A stretch of DNA of 64,000 bases from assembly GCF_009466385.1 (NCBI RefSeq), contig NZ_WIAQ01000024.1:58457-122456 (forward strand), in the 5' to 3' direction. This stretch comes from Peribacillus tepidiphilus. Lineage in GTDB: Bacteria > Bacillota > Bacilli > Bacillales > DSM-1321. How positions within the stretch are numbered: position 1 is the first letter of the stretch; each line of letters opens with the position of its first letter. A program made the position numbers and the translations under genes. The notes below the pieces were generated by a model. That model was not told the origin of the DNA. It made no database searches and was given only the letters and a program-made list of their open reading frames with translations. This document shows positions 16,980-25,667 of the stretch, in pieces.

Positions 16980-17891
16980 ATGGAAATGAAAGTAGAATCC
17001 CATAATCAGGAAATCCAATATAAAAAATCGAAGACTTCTAGCTTGAACATCATATGGACAGAAATTAAAAAAGATCGATTAGCATTCGGATCATTCATCT
17101 TGTTATTTCTCATTCTAGCAGCAGTGTATGGCACATCCTTATTCATGGATTTAGAAAAAATCGTGACCGTTGACTTTCTATCAATCTATCTGCCTCCTTC
17201 AGCCGAGCATTGGCTTGGCACGGACTATGGCGGTCGAGATGTCTTTGGTCAGTTGATTATCGGGACAAGAAACTCCTTCACGATCAGCTTGGCGATCACG
17301 AGCATAACCATGGTTGTGGGTCTCGTTACAGGCCTTGTCGCAGGCTATTTTGGCGGTACGGTTGATCATATCATCATGCGTATTATTGATTTTATATTAA
17401 TCCTTCCACAAACCATGTTTATCATTGTTTTTGTTACAATTGTTCCTAATTTTACTATTTTTGCATTTATTTTAATTATGTCCGCTTTCCTCTGGACTGG
17501 AAAAGCAAGGTTAATTCGTTCGAAGGTACTGGCAGAAAGAGAATTGGATTACGTCCAAGCCTCCCAGACACTTGGAACACCGCATTGGAAAATCATCTTT
17601 TTTCAAATTATGCCAAATGTCAGCTCGTTAATTATCGTAAATTTCACGCTCAACTTAGCTGGTAATATTGGACTAGAATCTGCGTTGACATTCCTTGGCT
17701 TCGGTCTTCCTGAAAGCACGCCAAGCCTTGGTACACTGGTCAGTTATGCGACCAACCCAGATGTATTGGAAAACAAATGGTGGATTTGGTTACCGGCATC
17801 AGGCATGATTCTTGTGCTTATGCTGAGTATAAATTTTATTGGCCAAGCGTTAAAGCGTGCGGCTGATGCAAGACAAAGAAGAGGATCATAA
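16980..17891 (+). CDS. oppC: Oligopeptide ABC transporter permease (OppC type)
   Basis: Second permease, 303 residues. It has an N-terminal cytoplasmic segment, the OppC motif HWLGTDYGGRDVFGQ, an EAA loop (YVQASQTLGTPHWKIIFFQIMPN) and about six helices. The gene starts 18 bp after oppB with AGAGGGTG upstream. With OppB it forms the translocation channel. Confidence 0.92.
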   Translation: MEMKVESHNQEIQYKKSKTSSLNIIWTEIKKDRLAFGSFILLFLILAAVYGTSLFMDLEKIVTVDFLSIYLPPSAEHWLGTDYGGRDVFGQLIIGTRNSFTISLAITSITMVVGLVTGLVAGYFGGTVDHIIMRIIDFILILPQTMFIIVFVTIVPNFTIFAFILIMSAFLWTGKARLIRSKVLAERELDYVQASQTLGTPHWKIIFFQIMPNVSSLIIVNFTLNLAGNIGLESALTFLGFGLPESTPSLGTLVSYATNPDVLENKWWIWLPASGMILVLMLSINFIGQALKRAADARQRRGS

Positions 17892-17909
17892 AAAGGAGGA
17901 GAGGAAATC

Positions 17910-19700
17910 ATGAAGTTAAAAAGCGTAAGCAAGGTACTTAGTGCACTTGTCATTTCAACACTGTTTCTAGCTGCGTGTAGTGGCGATGGTGGAAATTCAA
18001 ACAAAACAACAACGAAAACAAAGGAGCCTGCTAAAACCCAGCAGGTGGATACAACGTCGTTCCCTAAGAAAACAAGCAATGACGGAAAAGAGGTGGAAGG
18101 TGGCACTTTAAACTACGGCCTAATCTCTGATACTCCGTTTGAAGGGATTTTAAACTATGTTTTCTATGATGGACAGCCAGACTTTGAAGTGCTTCAATTC
18201 TTCGATGAAGCCTTGCTAGGTGCAGACGAAAACTTCGTTTATGACCAAACTGGAGCTGCAAATTACGAGCTTTCTGAAGATAAAAAGACCATCACATTAA
18301 AAATTAAAGATCACGTAAATTGGCATGATGGACAGCCAGTAACAGCAGAAGACTTAGAATATGCGTATCTCGTAATTGGCCATCCTAAATATCAAGGACC
18401 ACGTTATGATACACAAATGCAAATGATTGTTGGTATGGAAGATTATCATGCTGGAAAAGCAGATAAAATTGCTGGGATCAAGGTCAGTGACGAAAAAACG
18501 ATTTCCATTACATTTAAAGAAGCAAACCCATCTGTATTGACTGGGCTTTGGGCATACCCGCTTCATAAAAAATACTTAGGCAACATCCCGGTTGATAAGC
18601 TTGTTGAATCCGATCAAATTCGTAAAAATCCAATTGGCTTCGGTCCGTTCAAAATCAAGAAAATCGTACCTGGTGAGGCTGTTGAATTTGTTGCGAATGA
18701 AGATTACTGGCAAGGTAAACCAAAGCTCGATGGTGTTTCTTTAAAAATTGTTAACCCGCAGGTAGCGACTGCTTCTCTTAAAAACGGTGACATTGATTTT
18801 TCAGAACTACCAGTGGATCAATATATGCAAGCAAAAGAGCTAAATAACATTGAAATCCTCGGAACGATCGACCTTGCATACTCATACATCGGCTTTAAAC
18901 TAGGCCATCGCAACCCAGACACTGGTGTAACGAAAATGGATAACCCTAAGTTCCAGGATAAGCGTCTTCGCCAGGCAATGGCATATGCTCTTGATAACAA
19001 GCAGGTAGGTGAAAAGCTGTATAACAGTCTTCGTTTCCCAGCCACAACAGTAGTACCGCCGTCCTTCCCTAAGTATCATGACAAGTCTATCAAAGGCTAC
19101 AGCAAGGACGTTGAAAAAGCGAAGAAATTATTGGATGAAGCAGGTTACAAAGATATAAACAACGATGGCTTGCGTGAAGATCCAAAAGGCAATGAATTTA
19201 AAATCAATTTTGCTTCTATGAGCGGCGGAGATATCGCTGAACCATTAGCCAAATTCTATATTCAATCATGGAAAGAAATCGGATTGGATGTCCAGCTGGT
19301 TGACGGACGCTTACACGAATTCAACTCCTTCTATGAAATGATTGAAAAAGATGATCCAAAGGTAGATATTTATTTGGCAGCTTGGGGAACAGGTTCAGAT
19401 CCAGACCCTTCCGGTATCTGGCATAGCCAGGCTATGTTTAACTATATTCGCTGGGTAAATGAAAAATCGGATGAATTGCTGGCAAAAGGTATTTCGCCTG
19501 AAGCATTCGAAGAAGACTACCGCGTTCAAGTGTACAACGAATGGCAAGCACTTGTGCATGAAGAAGTCCCTGTCATTCCAACATTATTCCGCTATAATTT
19601 AGGTGCAGCTAACAAACGCGTCAAAGGCCTCTCTATGAACGGCGGAATAGTAGATAGCTGGCATGATGTATCTGTAACTGCAGAACAGCCTGAAAAATAA
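17910..19700 (+). CDS. oppA: Oligopeptide-binding lipoprotein (OppA/AppA type)
   Basis: The extracytoplasmic receptor, 596 residues, is anchored by a lipid on the Cys of LFLAACSGDGG near residue 23. A Thr/Lys-rich linker follows, then an SBP family 5 domain with GGTLNYGL, NWHDGQPVTAEDLEYAY, IGFGPFKI and WGTGSDPDPSG. A strong AAAAGGAGGAGAGG site precedes the ATG. Putting the receptor last differs from B. subtilis oppA-first and from appDFABC order. A hairpin terminator follows. Confidence 0.92.
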   Translation: MKLKSVSKVLSALVISTLFLAACSGDGGNSNKTTTKTKEPAKTQQVDTTSFPKKTSNDGKEVEGGTLNYGLISDTPFEGILNYVFYDGQPDFEVLQFFDEALLGADENFVYDQTGAANYELSEDKKTITLKIKDHVNWHDGQPVTAEDLEYAYLVIGHPKYQGPRYDTQMQMIVGMEDYHAGKADKIAGIKVSDEKTISITFKEANPSVLTGLWAYPLHKKYLGNIPVDKLVESDQIRKNPIGFGPFKIKKIVPGEAVEFVANEDYWQGKPKLDGVSLKIVNPQVATASLKNGDIDFSELPVDQYMQAKELNNIEILGTIDLAYSYIGFKLGHRNPDTGVTKMDNPKFQDKRLRQAMAYALDNKQVGEKLYNSLRFPATTVVPPSFPKYHDKSIKGYSKDVEKAKKLLDEAGYKDINNDGLREDPKGNEFKINFASMSGGDIAEPLAKFYIQSWKEIGLDVQLVDGRLHEFNSFYEMIEKDDPKVDIYLAAWGTGSDPDPSGIWHSQAMFNYIRWVNEKSDELLAKGISPEAFEEDYRVQVYNEWQALVHEEVPVIPTLFRYNLGAANKRVKGLSMNGGIVDSWHDVSVTAEQPEK

Positions 19701-19718
19701 GAAATGTTGAAGCTTTAC

Positions 19719-19758
19719 AAAAAGCCTATGCGTCCATTGAGGATGTATAGGCTTTTTT
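19719..19758 (+). terminator. Terminator of the peptide ABC operon
   Basis: Stem AAAAGCCTAT/ATAGGCTTTT with a T run, 20 bp after the binding-protein stop. Confidence 0.85.
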
Positions 19759-19809
19759 CTAAAGGCTGTTTTCGCAAACTTTGTTGCTTTTTAACAAGTA
19801 GTGAGGATC

Positions 19810-19940
19810 GGTTGATTTCCGCTCCAGGATGCTCGCTTTCCGCGGGGCGGGCGGTGAGCCTCCTCGGCGCGCAGCGCCTGTGGGGTCTCACCTGTCCCGC
19901 TGCTCCCGCAGGAGTCTCGCACCTTGCGATCCAATCAACC
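19810..19940. repeat. GC-rich 131-bp repeat element with terminal inverted repeats
   Basis: The block is clearly more GC-rich than its surroundings and is bounded by perfect 8-bp inverted ends, GGTTGATT (19810-19817) and AATCAACC (19933-19940). Inside are short GC palindromes such as GGCGCGCAGCGCC. It resembles a dispersed non-coding element I know from many Bacillaceae genomes (sections like GCTTTCCGCGG and CCCGCAGGAGTCTCGC). The ORFs that cross it on both strands are artefacts. Confidence 0.65.
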
Positions 19941-20183
19941 AACTTTTTTATCAAAGGTTTTCATTCCCAGAACCTATGTAAAAACAACAATCTTTTAGAA
20001 AAGAGCCTTTCTAAAAAACAAAATCACACGTACTTCCCCTAATGATAAAATAGAGAGAATGTTGAATATCGTGTGTTGTTGGGTGTTCCCATTATGATTG
20101 GGGAACAGGGTAGGCAACAGTGAAAAAGAATGATACAAGTGTATGTTGGAATTCCGGAAGTTATTGACACTCCACTTTCTTTG
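19941..20183. other. Intergenic stretch after the GC-rich element
   Basis: AT-rich sequence between the repeat element and the small minus-strand gene. It probably includes that gene's 3' untranslated region. No supported gene. Confidence 0.4.
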
Positions 20184-20318
20184 CTACACAAGATCTGTTT
20201 TATCTTGTTGTTCTTTGTTTCTTTTATTCCCTTTACTGTTATCTCCACTGAGAATGTTGGATGTGTCAGCTTTAGGGGAGTTTTGATTTTTGCTGCTTCT
20301 ATTAAATTTTTTTGTCAT
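20184..20318 (-). CDS. 44-aa basic protein, SspP-like minor SASP candidate
   Basis: The ORF begins at an ATG behind AAAGGAGC with good spacing. The product is hydrophilic, without Trp or Cys. Its spacing of motifs (N-terminal MTKKFN, then QNSPK, LSG, and a KGNKRN basic stretch) resembles SspP of B. subtilis as I remember it, a minor small acid-soluble spore protein. The match is a resemblance of a short low-complexity sequence, so the family call is tentative; the gene itself is well supported. Confidence 0.55.
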   Translation of the reverse strand: MTKKFNRSSKNQNSPKADTSNILSGDNSKGNKRNKEQQDKTDLV

Positions 20319-20384
20319 AAAAATGCTCCTTTCCTTTCATATAGGGTTATTTTTCTTTTTTGTACAAAAAAATATCCATTATAC

Positions 20385-20527
20385 TTACGCCATTTATTCC
20401 TATAAATATAAATGTATCCATACATATGCAACATGTTTAAAGAAAGTAGAGTCACGGGATGACCCTGCTTTCCATCATCTGATTCTAAAAAGCACATCCG
20501 ATTATTACGATTGGATGTGCTTTTTCA
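20385..20527 (+). ncRNA. Possible small RNA with terminator
   Basis: TATACT near 20374-20379, with a TTGT-type -35 about 15 bp upstream, is followed by about 140 nt. These hold an imperfect hairpin (AAAGTAGAGTCA/TGACCCTGCTTT, about 20439-20471) and a strong terminator AAAAGCACATCC/GGATGTGCTTTTTC (20487-20526). No + strand ORF ends here, so the terminator lacks an obvious gene. It could instead be a remnant. Confidence 0.35.
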
Positions 20528-20558
20528 ATTAGATTTCTTTTTTTGTTAAAAATAGTAA

Positions 20559-20570
20559 TTACAAATGTTC
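20559..20570 (+). promoter_or_regulatory. Possible DeoR box upstream of deoR
   Basis: TTACAAATGTTC shares the ACAAATGT core with the inverted form of the direct repeats before deoC (GAACAAATGTAAA). It lies 56 bp before the deoR start and may give autoregulation. Confidence 0.35.
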
Positions 20571-20625
20571 AATTCTTAAGAAATTTTGGTAAAATAAAAA
20601 CAAAGCTCAATTGCAGGAGGTTGAC

Positions 20626-21588
20626 ATGGAGAAGGAGAAGCTTAATAAAGCAATCGAAGCTGCAAGGCTTTATTATTTGATGGATTATAATCAGTATGAG
20701 ATTGCGAAAGAATTGGGGATTTCGAGACCAACGGTTTCCCGATTATTACAAATCGCTAAAAACGAAGGGATCGTACAAATAAAAATAATGGATCCAACAG
20801 ATGGGATTGAAAATTTATCCAAAAAACTTGAACAAAAGTTCAATTTAAAAAAGGCATTGGTTGTTTCAATCCCACAATATGAGGATACGATCATTAAGAA
20901 TTATCTTGGAGAAAAGACGGCAGCTTACTTACAAGACATTGTGAAAGATGGAGACATAATTGGTGTTACATGGGGGACTACCTTATATCATGTTGCCTCC
21001 AGTCTTAAGCAAAAATTTGTAAAAGACATAAAGGTTGTTCAACTAAAAGGTGGAATAAGCCACTCAGAAACGAATACGTATTATTCTGAAATCCTCTATC
21101 TTTTCGGAAAAGCATTCAATACGGCACCCATCCATTTACCGCTTCCAGCTATTGTAGACCATGTAGTGGTAAAGCAGGCAATGGAAGCTGACAGGCATAT
21201 TAAGAGAGTGCTAGATTTAGGGCGAGAGGCAAACATTGCCGTGTTTACGGTAGGTCCGATTCGATCAGAATCACTCTTGTTTCAACTCGGCTATTTTACA
21301 GAAGAGGATATGCAAATGATTTATTCAAAAGCTGCTGGGGATATTTGTTCCCGCTTTTTCGATCAGAATGGAAACATTTTAAATGAAAGTTTAAATGATC
21401 GAACGTTAGGGATCGAACTTGATAACCTGAAGCAAAAAGAACATTCTATTCTCGTCGCAGGCGGAGCACAGAAAATTGATGGAATTTATGGCGCACTTAA
21501 GGGCGGATATGCCAATGTCCTTATTACAGATCAATTTACCGCACGGTTTTTGCTTGATAAAGATAAAAAGCTGGATACACATTGTTGA
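20626..21588 (+). CDS. deoR: SorC-family repressor of deoxyribonucleoside genes
   Basis: DeoR of bacilli represses the dra/nupC genes and is inactivated by deoxyribose 5-phosphate. The 320-residue protein has an N-terminal HTH (YNQYEIAKELGISRPTVSRLLQIAKNEGIVQI, residues about 22-54) and the SorC sugar-phosphate sensor domain (GVTWGTTLYHVAS, LKGGISHS, GIYGALKGGYANVLITD). ATG 20626 follows GCAGGAGG. An in-frame TTG at 20611 is part of the ribosome site and is rejected. Confidence 0.9.
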   Translation: MEKEKLNKAIEAARLYYLMDYNQYEIAKELGISRPTVSRLLQIAKNEGIVQIKIMDPTDGIENLSKKLEQKFNLKKALVVSIPQYEDTIIKNYLGEKTAAYLQDIVKDGDIIGVTWGTTLYHVASSLKQKFVKDIKVVQLKGGISHSETNTYYSEILYLFGKAFNTAPIHLPLPAIVDHVVVKQAMEADRHIKRVLDLGREANIAVFTVGPIRSESLLFQLGYFTEEDMQMIYSKAAGDICSRFFDQNGNILNESLNDRTLGIELDNLKQKEHSILVAGGAQKIDGIYGALKGGYANVLITDQFTARFLLDKDKKLDTHC

Positions 21589-21700
21589 AAACGTTTGCGC
21601 CATTTGAATCGTTACTCGACTTCACTTTGTAAGGATGCTCGATATGACAAGCGTTTATCCATCAGGTAAAATGACTACAAATAATACATGTTTTTGAAAA

Positions 21701-21728
21701 AACTCTCATTAATTTCGAGAGTTTTTTA
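21701..21728 (+). terminator. Terminator after deoR
   Basis: Stem AACTCTC/GAGAGTT with a T run separates deoR from the deoC promoter. Confidence 0.75.
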
Positions 21729-21764
21729 TTTTTGTGTCTTTTTTTTGAAGTGGAAAAAAATTCG

Positions 21765-21815
21765 TTTACATTTGTTCAAAATAATATTTACATTTGTTCT
21801 TAAGGTTGATATAGT
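21765..21815 (+). promoter_or_regulatory. deoC promoter with two DeoR-type direct repeats
   Basis: TTTACATTTGTTC occurs at 21765-21777 and again at 21787-21799, 22 bp apart. The second copy supplies the -35 (TTTACA 21787-21792), followed by 17 bp and TATAGT (21810-21815). An operator overlapping the -35 fits repression by DeoR. Confidence 0.75.
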
Positions 21816-21878
21816 GATGGTGTAATGGTTATAACCAATATTTCCACTGAAAAATACAATTTTATTTTTTATATGAAC

Positions 21879-21892
21879 TGAAAGCGTTTCCT
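21879..21892 (+). promoter_or_regulatory. cre-like site downstream of the deoC promoter
   Basis: TGAAAGCGTTTCCT resembles the CcpA target TGWNANCGNTNWCA with two mismatches. It lies between the promoter and the deoC start, a roadblock position. A weaker relative, TGAAAACGTTTGCG, sits at 21586-21599 over the deoR stop. Confidence 0.5.
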
Positions 21893-21954
21893 GTCGAAAA
21901 AAGGAAAAGGAAGATCGCACAGTATTTCAAAAATTTGAGAAAGGAATTACAAAA

Positions 21955-22629
21955 GTGACAAATCATTTAGCTCGTATGATTGACCATACATTATTAAAGG
22001 CTGATGCAACAAAAGCAGAAATTCAAAAATTGGTTGAGGAAGCAAAAGAGTATTCATTTGCATCTGTTTGTGTGAACCCTACTTGGGTAAAGACAGCAGC
22101 TGAACTATTAAAAGAAACACCTGAAGTTAAAGTGTGTACAGTAATAGGATTTCCTCTTGGGGCGACTCCAACTGAAGTTAAAGTTTTTGAAGCGAAAAAT
22201 GCAATCGAAAACGGCGCAACAGAAATTGATATGGTTATTAATATTGGGGCTTTAAAAGACAAGCAGTACGAGATTGTTGAAAACGATATCAAAGCAGTTG
22301 TCGAAGCGGCAAAAGGTAAAGCCCTTACAAAAGTCATTATTGAAACTTCATTACTTACCAATGAAGAAAAGGAAATAGCATGCCAATTGTCTGTAAAAGC
22401 AGGCGCTGATTTTGTAAAAACATCAACAGGATTCTCTACAGGAGGAGCAACTGTTGAAGATGTAGCATTAATGAGAAAAGTTGTTGGACCAAATATTGGA
22501 GTGAAGGCATCTGGTGGAGTAAGAAGTCTTGAAGATGCAAAAGCTATGATTAAAGTAGGTGCTAACCGTATCGGTGCAAGCTCTGGAGTAGCGATTATGA
22601 AGGGACAGGCTTCAGCATCTTCTTACTAA
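21955..22629 (+). CDS. deoC: Deoxyribose-phosphate aldolase
   Basis: It cleaves 2-deoxyribose 5-phosphate to glyceraldehyde 3-phosphate and acetaldehyde in deoxynucleoside catabolism. The 224-residue protein has the Schiff-base lysine Lys155 in DFVKTSTGF, plus [22 protein letters not shown] and [10 protein letters not shown]. The start is GTG 21955 behind GAAAGGA. It is the first gene of deoC-cdd-nupC. Confidence 0.96.
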   Translation: MTNHLARMIDHTLLKADATKAEIQKLVEEAKEYSFASVCVNPTWVKTAAELLKETPEVKVCTVIGFPLGATPTEVKVFEAKNAIENGATEIDMVINIGALKDKQYEIVENDIKAVVEAAKGKALTKVIIETSLLTNEEKEIACQLSVKAGADFVKTSTGFSTGGATVEDVALMRKVVGPNIGVKASGGVRSLEDAKAMIKVGANRIGASSGVAIMKGQASASSY

Positions 22630-22659
22630 AACCAAAAAATATGGAATGGAGAATGAAAG

Positions 22660-23061
22660 ATGGATGTTAAAATGCTAGTCGAAAAAGCAATAGAAGCTCG
22701 TGAAAAGGCATATGTTCCTTATTCCAAATTTAAGGTAGGAGCAGCCCTTTTAACGGAAAATGATCAAATATTCCTTGGCTGTAATGTTGAAAATGCATCT
22801 TACGGACTGACGAATTGTGCTGAAAGAACTGCCATTTTTAAAGCTGTTTCAGAAGGGGGAAAAAAGATCAAAGCTATTGCCGTAGTAGGCGATACAGAAG
22901 GTCCGATCTCTCCATGCGGCGCATGCCGTCAAGTCATCGCCGAATTTTGTGATAAAGATACAAAAATTATTTTAGCAAATTTAAAAGGTGACATAGCAGA
23001 AACAACGATTCATGAAATTCTGCCTGGTTACTTCTCATCTAATGATTTGAATAAGAAATAG
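22660..23061 (+). CDS. cdd: Cytidine deaminase
   Basis: It deaminates cytidine and deoxycytidine to uridine and deoxyuridine for salvage. The 133-residue tetrameric type has zinc ligands Cys53 (NCAER, catalytic Glu55), Cys86 and Cys89 (SPCGACRQ). The cytidine-binding FKVGAALL and NVENASYG are present. In B. subtilis cdd lies elsewhere; here it sits between deoC and nupC, where dra-nupC-pdp would be, and pdp is absent. Confidence 0.96.
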   Translation: MDVKMLVEKAIEAREKAYVPYSKFKVGAALLTENDQIFLGCNVENASYGLTNCAERTAIFKAVSEGGKKIKAIAVVGDTEGPISPCGACRQVIAEFCDKDTKIILANLKGDIAETTIHEILPGYFSSNDLNKK

Positions 23062-23145
23062 TTTGGTGGGGAGCCTAAATTTGTAAAGTTCATTTTGTGT
23101 AAGTTCTAATCATCAAAGAAATCATTACAACTTGTGGAGGCATTT

Positions 23146-24327
23146 ATGACATATATCATCTCAGTTTTAGGACTTGTTGTTGTACTTGGTTTAGCATTAT
23201 TGGTAAGTAATAATCGTAAAAATATTAAATTTAAACCAATTGCCCTAATGGTAGTTATTCAATTACTTTTATCTTTTCTATTATTAAATACAAAATTTGG
23301 TTTAATATTAATTAAAGGTATTGCCAAGGTTTTTGAAAAGCTGCTTGAATATGCGAATGAAGGTGTCGTGTTCGTATTCGGCGGACTGATGAATGAAGGC
23401 GAGTTCACGTTCTTCCTAAATGTTTTACTTCCAATTGTATTTATTTCTGTTTTAATCGGTATTTTCCAATATGTAAAAATCCTTCCTCTTATTATGAAAG
23501 GAATTGGTCTTTTACTCAGCAAAATTAATGGTATGGGTAAACTAGAATCATATAATGCGGTAGCTTCTGCAATGGTTGGACAATCCGAAGTATTTATTAC
23601 AGTGAAAAAACAACTCGACAAGTTGCCAGAGCATCGTTTATATACTTTGTGTGCTTCAGCCATGTCAACAGTCTCCATGTCTATCGTTGGAGCATACATG
23701 ACAATGATTGAGCCTAAGTATGTCGTAACAGCCATTGTATTGAATCTATTTGGTGGTTTTATTATTGCTTCTATTATCAATCCTTATACAGTGGAAGAAA
23801 GTGAAGATATACTAGAAATTCATGAAGAAGAGAAGCAATCCTTCTTTGAAATGTTGGGAGAATATATTATTGATGGATTTAAAGTAGCCATTATCGTTGG
23901 TGCCATGTTAATTGGATTTGTTGCTTTAATGGCCGCTGTCGATCATACGTTTGATTTAGTATTCGGAATTAGCTTCCAACAAATTTTAGGTTATATCTTT
24001 GCTCCTATCGCATTTATCATGGGTGTTCCAATGTCTGAAGCTGTTAAAGCAGGTGGAATTATGGCTACAAAGTTAGTGACAAATGAATTTGTAGCGATGA
24101 TGGAGCTGACAAAAGTTCAATCCGCAATGAGCGAGCGTACATTAGGAATCATTTCTGTATTCCTTGTGTCATTCGCAAACTTTTCATCCATTGGGATTAT
24201 TGCAGGAGCAGTAAAAGGTCTTAGCGAGAAGCAAGGAAATGTAGTAGCACGATTTGGTTTAAAACTTTTATACGGAGCTACTTTAGTAAGTGTACTATCA
24301 GCGGTTATTGTAAGTTTTGTTCTGTAA
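23146..24327 (+). CDS. nupC: NupC-type nucleoside:cation symporter
   Basis: This concentrative nucleoside transporter (CNT family) of 393 residues imports pyrimidine nucleosides and deoxyadenosine-type substrates. Signatures include [40 protein letters not shown] and [16 protein letters not shown] 23146 follows TGGAGG; an upstream in-frame GTG overlaps that site. It ends the deoC-cdd-nupC operon. Confidence 0.95.
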   Translation: MTYIISVLGLVVVLGLALLVSNNRKNIKFKPIALMVVIQLLLSFLLLNTKFGLILIKGIAKVFEKLLEYANEGVVFVFGGLMNEGEFTFFLNVLLPIVFISVLIGIFQYVKILPLIMKGIGLLLSKINGMGKLESYNAVASAMVGQSEVFITVKKQLDKLPEHRLYTLCASAMSTVSMSIVGAYMTMIEPKYVVTAIVLNLFGGFIIASIINPYTVEESEDILEIHEEEKQSFFEMLGEYIIDGFKVAIIVGAMLIGFVALMAAVDHTFDLVFGISFQQILGYIFAPIAFIMGVPMSEAVKAGGIMATKLVTNEFVAMMELTKVQSAMSERTLGIISVFLVSFANFSSIGIIAGAVKGLSEKQGNVVARFGLKLLYGATLVSVLSAVIVSFVL

Positions 24328-24334
24328 TATAAAT

Positions 24335-24388
24335 CAGAAAAAGCAATTCCCTCTCCGATTTTTTTCATCGGGAAGGAGCTGCTTTTTC
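24335..24388 (+). terminator. Terminator after nupC
   Basis: A long hairpin with outer arms AGAAAAAGCA and CTGCTTTTTCT and inner ATTCCCTCTCCGAT/ATCGGGAAGGAG closes the operon. Confidence 0.75.
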
Positions 24389-24465
24389 TATTTTCAGAAG
24401 AAAGAATGGAAAAGTGAGGTGTATTTGGCTGTGAGAAACTGGATGAGTTTTTCACGGCAATCGTT

Positions 24466-25098
24466 ATGGGTGATGTAGGTTTATTTCTTTCAGGAGCGAC
24501 ATTGTTTTTAAACAGTTTAATGTTATTTGGAAAAGCGGATGGTAAAAGTGTAGGAGTTTTCAATTTGTTTGTAGGGGCTCTGCAAGTCATTATTCCATTT
24601 TATTTACTTGCCATTTCAGATCAAAACCATTGGACTATTTTTAATCTCGCTTGTGTCTTTTTATTTGGTTTTACCTATTTATATGTAGGGATTATTTCGC
24701 TTAAAGGCCTTGAAGGCAACGGATTGGGATGGTTTTCTCTCTGGGTGGCCATCATAGCAATCGTATATGCAGCTGTATCTGCTATTCATTTTCATGACAT
24801 GGTCAATGCGATAACATGGGTGATGTGGGCTTATTTATGGTTCTTATTCTTTTTATCCATGTCGCTTAATAAAAAAATTGATGCTTATATTGGAAAAGTG
24901 GCGTTTGTGCAATCATGGGTCACGCTCACTATACCAGCACTCTTATCCATGACTGGCGTGTGGAAAACAGCTTTCGTTTCACACTTATGGTTATACGTAT
25001 TGATCCTCTCGATTGGTTATTTCATCATTTGTACGATTCGATTAAAAGCTCCTTTCAATAGAAAAGAGAAAAACGCAGATGCACAGCTTATTGTCTAA
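24466..25098 (+). CDS. AmiS/UreI family amide or urea channel
   Basis: An integral membrane protein of 210 residues with about seven helices. It starts MGDVGLFLSGATLFLNSLMLFGKAD, the characteristic AmiS/UreI N terminus, and has GVFNLFVGALQ and WVMWAYLWFLFF. The family forms urea or short amide channels. No urease or amidase gene is adjacent, so the substrate is open. The ribosome site before this ATG is weak; no better start exists in the open frame. Confidence 0.8.
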   Translation: MGDVGLFLSGATLFLNSLMLFGKADGKSVGVFNLFVGALQVIIPFYLLAISDQNHWTIFNLACVFLFGFTYLYVGIISLKGLEGNGLGWFSLWVAIIAIVYAAVSAIHFHDMVNAITWVMWAYLWFLFFLSMSLNKKIDAYIGKVAFVQSWVTLTIPALLSMTGVWKTAFVSHLWLYVLILSIGYFIICTIRLKAPFNRKEKNADAQLIV

Positions 25099-25128
25099 AA
25101 CAAGAGGACCTAACCTCTTGTTTTTTTA
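25097..25128 (+). terminator. Terminator after the AmiS/UreI gene
   Basis: Stem AACAAGAGG/CCTCTTGTT followed by seven T's. Confidence 0.8.
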
Positions 25129-25256
25129 TAAAGTAATGTAGCAGAAGATTCAAAAAATAGTTGTTTTAACGGATGCTTTCTACAAAAACATTAGTACAAT
25201 TCGTTTGTTTTAACGAGCAACTACTTGATTTATATAGTAAGAAAAACGATAACCAG

Positions 25257-25287
25257 ACTGTATCCTAATATGGATGCAGTTTTTTTA
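25257..25287 (+). terminator. Orphan terminator
   Basis: ACTGTATCC/GGATGCAGT plus seven T's, with no ORF ending just before it. It may end a short untranslated transcript or catch readthrough. Confidence 0.5.
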
Positions 25288-25394
25288 TTCAAATGGTGGA
25301 ATTCATCTGGACTTATTATAAGTGAAAAGAAAAACACTAATCTGGATGCATAGAGACACCGCATCACTGAGAAAGTAAGGATGGAGGTGTAATA

Positions 25395-25529
25395 ATGAGC
25401 AAAATCAAAAAAGATCCATCAACTATTGGTTTAGGTTCTTCTCAGGTGGAGGGGCAAGGAACGACAACATCCGAAACCGGTATTTCCAAATCTTCTTCAA
25501 GAAAAAAGCAAAAAAGAGATGTAAGGTAA
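25395..25529 (+). CDS. YuzL-family small protein, 44 aa
   Basis: A small gene behind GGAGGTGTAATA. The hydrophilic product has the order KKDPSTIGLG, VEGQGTTTSETG, and a basic SSSRKKQKR tail, matching the short YuzL-like proteins common in bacilli as I recall them; function is unknown and a spore role is possible. It lies alone between terminators. Confidence 0.6.
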   Translation: MSKIKKDPSTIGLGSSQVEGQGTTTSETGISKSSSRKKQKRDVR

Positions 25530-25667
25530 TCATGAATAGTAGTAAGTGGCAGGACCCAGATATGGGTGCCTGCTTTCTTATGTTGTGGTTCCTGTTCGAA
25601 ATTTAGGATTAGGAAAACTACCTCCAAATCATTAGATGGGGTTCCTAATAGAAAATCCATTATTTTC

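Noticed and set aside
19704..20042. ORFs on both strands over the GC-rich element
   Set aside because: They come from high GC and palindromes; no start site, no family features.
24117..24590. 157-aa minus-strand ORF
   Set aside because: Antisense to the end of nupC and the start of the AmiS/UreI gene, both with clear family matches.
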